The translations under genes and the position numbers were made by a program. The notes below the pieces were generated by a model, which did no database searches, was not told the DNA's origin, and saw nothing but the letters and a program-made list of their open reading frames with translations. A DNA stretch of 7,403 nucleotides from CAYRIF01 sp964424205 (GTDB lineage Bacteria; Bacteroidota; Bacteroidia; Cytophagales; Cyclobacteriaceae): the NCBI GenBank assembly GCA_964424205.1, contig CAYRIF010000188.1:1-7403 (forward strand), written 5' to 3'. Positions 5,988-7,403 of the stretch are shown here, one piece after another. Position 1 is the first letter of the stretch; each line of letters starts with the position of its first letter.

Positions 5988-6914
5988 TTAGTAACCTTTC
6001 TCAATCAACTTCTTCAAAACCACCTGCGCTGACAATACCCGATTGGCAGCTTGCTGATATACCAGCGAGTTATCAATCACCTCATCTGTTGCCACCACAT
6101 TTCTACGAATGGGTAAGCAGTGCATAAATTTTCCATGATTGGTCAGGTTCATTTTCTCCTGAGTCACTGTCCAATCGTTATTATCGCCGATATGCTTTCC
6201 GTAATCTTTATACGAACCCCAGCTCTTGCAATACACAAAATCAGCCCCTTTAAATGCTTCCTCCTGATTATAGTTCACTTCAATTTTCGCTGTAAATTCT
6301 TCCTTCAGTTCATATCCTTTCGGATGTGTCAACACCACTTCTGCCTCTATTTTTTTTACCCATTCCAAAAATGAATTGATTACTGCCTGTGCCAGTGGTC
6401 TAGGGTGTGGTGCCCAGGTAACTACAATTTTTGGTTTTTTTATTCCTTGCTGTTTGATGGTGATTAAATCTGCCAAGGATTGCAACGGATGTAACGTTGC
6501 CGACTCTAAAGAAATGACAGGGACGGTTGAATATTGTACAAAAGCATTCAGTACTTTTTCCTCGTAATCACCTTCTCTACTTTTTCCATCTGCAAATGCT
6601 CGTACTCCAATTATATCGCAATACTGACTCATCACCCTCGCCATATCTTTTACATGCTCTTGTGAGTTGCTGTTCATGATTGCCCCTTCTTCAAATTCTA
6701 TACTCCATCCACCCTCTTTCATATTCATGACTATTGGATTCATACCGAGATTTTGGGCTGCCTTCTGCATGCTTAACCTTGTACGTAAACTAGAGTTGAA
6801 GAATACTAATCCAACAGTTTTGCCGTCTCCAATATTAGAGTTCTTTAAGGCGATTGCCTCCTCAACCAATTGCGCAACATTCTCAACATCTTTGACCGAA
6901 CAGAAATTTTTCAT
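5988..6914 (-). CDS. argF': N-acyl(acetyl/succinyl)-L-ornithine carbamoyltransferase
   Basis: A 308-residue transcarbamylase that transfers the carbamoyl group from carbamoyl phosphate to N-acetyl- or N-succinyl-ornithine, giving N-acylcitrulline; a cytosolic trimer in this family. The carbamoyl-phosphate loop FFNSSLRTR spans 38-46, HPLQ 142-145 and HCLP 265-268. Features separating it from ordinary OTCase are Trp70 in GGWSIE (the tryptophan reaching into the neighbouring subunit's site), the proline-rich WAPHPRPLAQAV (167-178), Lys230 in YCKSW, and RRN (270-272) right after HCLP. There is no SMG motif. The acyl-specificity position, Glu in Xanthomonas AOTCase (E92) and Pro in Bacteroides fragilis SOTCase (P90), aligns by my reading with Gln85, so the acyl group cannot be assigned. 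Val274 occupies the place I align with the carboxylated Lys302 of AOTCase, which looks more SOTCase-like. The start lies 3 bp after the argD stop, so the two are tightly coupled. Confidence 0.95.
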   Translation of the reverse strand: MKNFCSVKDVENVAQLVEEAIALKNSNIGDGKTVGLVFFNSSLRTRLSMQKAAQNLGMNPIVMNMKEGGWSIEFEEGAIMNSNSQEHVKDMARVMSQYCDIIGVRAFADGKSREGDYEEKVLNAFVQYSTVPVISLESATLHPLQSLADLITIKQQGIKKPKIVVTWAPHPRPLAQAVINSFLEWVKKIEAEVVLTHPKGYELKEEFTAKIEVNYNQEEAFKGADFVYCKSWGSYKDYGKHIGDNNDWTVTQEKMNLTNHGKFMHCLPIRRNVVATDEVIDNSLVYQQAANRVLSAQVVLKKLIEKGY

Positions 6915-6917
6915 TTT

Positions 6918-7403
6918 TTATTTATTTAAGTATTCACTAATTGCTTCAAATAACGCATCAATCTCTTTCGTTGTTATTGTCAAGGGAGGAATGATTCGCA
7001 ATACATTTGGATTTGATGAGCCTCCCGTCACCATCTTCTTTTCATTGATAAGGAAGTTTTGTAACGCCTTCACTGGAAAATCAAACGCCATCCCTATCAT
7101 TAGACCTCTACCTAATACTTTTCTGATATTAGCCAGTCCCTCCAATTTATTTTTGGCATACTTCCCTACTTTCTCTGCATTGTTAAGCAAACCTTCATCT
7201 TTCATAACACTCGCCACAGAAATACCAGCCGCACATGCTAAATAACTACCGCCATAAGTAGTGCCTAACATGCCTTTGGCAATATCAATCCCATTTTTTA
7301 TCAATACGCCCGCAAGGGGAAAACCATTGCCAATTCCTTTTGCCATGGTTATCATATCAGGTTTTATTCCCGACCATTGGTGCGCAAAATACTTCCCCGA
7401 CCT
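6918..7403 (-). CDS. argD: Acetylornithine/succinylornithine aminotransferase, 3' part
   Basis: The C-terminal 161 residues or so of a class-III PLP aminotransferase that converts N-acylglutamate semialdehyde to N-acylornithine with glutamate as amino donor. The reading frame is open to the right edge, giving RSGKYFAHQW and GIKPDMITMAK before the internal Met at 7353-7355, so that Met is not the start; over half of the gene lies outside the window. The PLP-binding lysine is in MAKGIGNGFP (codon 7338-7340). GTTYGGSYLACAAG supplies the phosphate-contacting Thr from the neighbouring subunit. GRGLMIGM and LRIIPPLTIT with EID are C-terminal family motifs. The stop is 3 bp before argF'. Other class-III aminotransferases (ornithine-delta, GABA) share these motifs; the operon position decides for ArgD. 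Confidence 0.93.
   Translation of the reverse strand, partial: RSGKYFAHQWSGIKPDMITMAKGIGNGFPLAGVLIKNGIDIAKGMLGTTYGGSYLACAAGISVASVMKDEGLLNNAEKVGKYAKNKLEGLANIRKVLGRGLMIGMAFDFPVKALQNFLINEKKMVTGGSSNPNVLRIIPPLTITTKEIDALFEAISEYLNK

Noticed and set aside
6667..7245. 192-codon plus-strand reading frame
   Set aside because: Entirely antisense to argD and argF', both of which have complete family motifs; a shadow frame.
6918..7355. A short 145-residue protein starting at the Met at 7355
   Set aside because: The frame is open to the window edge and the upstream residues continue the aminotransferase motif; this is an internal methionine.

Overview
The window is a stretch of Bacteroidota chromosome (Flavobacteriia/Cytophagia-like) from a draft or metagenome assembly. 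The DNA is AT-rich. All real genes lie on the minus strand. Start codons are preceded by A-rich leaders without a clear Shine-Dalgarno sequence. The ornithine carbamoyltransferase is of the N-acyl (acetyl/succinyl) type typical of this phylum. A run of exactly 100 N at 2945-3044 is a scaffold placeholder.

Read in the direction of transcription (right to left), the window holds the distal half of an arginine biosynthesis operon and one carbohydrate gene: argD (3' part only, runs off the right edge), argF' (N-acyl-L-ornithine carbamoyltransferase), argB (N-acylglutamate kinase), argE (M20 deacylase), argH (argininosuccinate lyase, interrupted by the N gap) and bglX (family GH3 beta-glucosidase lipoprotein). 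ArgB phosphorylates N-acylglutamate. ArgC, not in the window, reduces the product. ArgD transaminates it to N-acylornithine, ArgF' carbamoylates that to N-acylcitrulline, ArgE removes the acyl group to give citrulline, and ArgG (not in the window) plus ArgH finish arginine. So the acyl group is removed after carbamoylation rather than before. bglX follows argH by only 11 bp but has no evident metabolic link to it.

The most unusual part is the space between the genes. Two junctions are tight (argD-argF' 3 bp, argH-bglX 11 bp). The other three are expanded and each holds a different repeat: a degenerate 7-nt periodic array with a ~100-bp duplication between argF' and argB (5684-5953), a composite palindromic element in two full copies plus a remnant between argB and argE (4606-4906), and a 6-bp-stem palindrome between argE and argH (3442-3457). 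Two consecutive hairpins follow bglX (4-68). I see no transposase, CRISPR, tRNA, rRNA or phage gene. Nothing here amounts to an unknown multi-gene system. The points worth following are the repeats and a non-standard residue (Gln85) at the acyl-specificity position of ArgF'.
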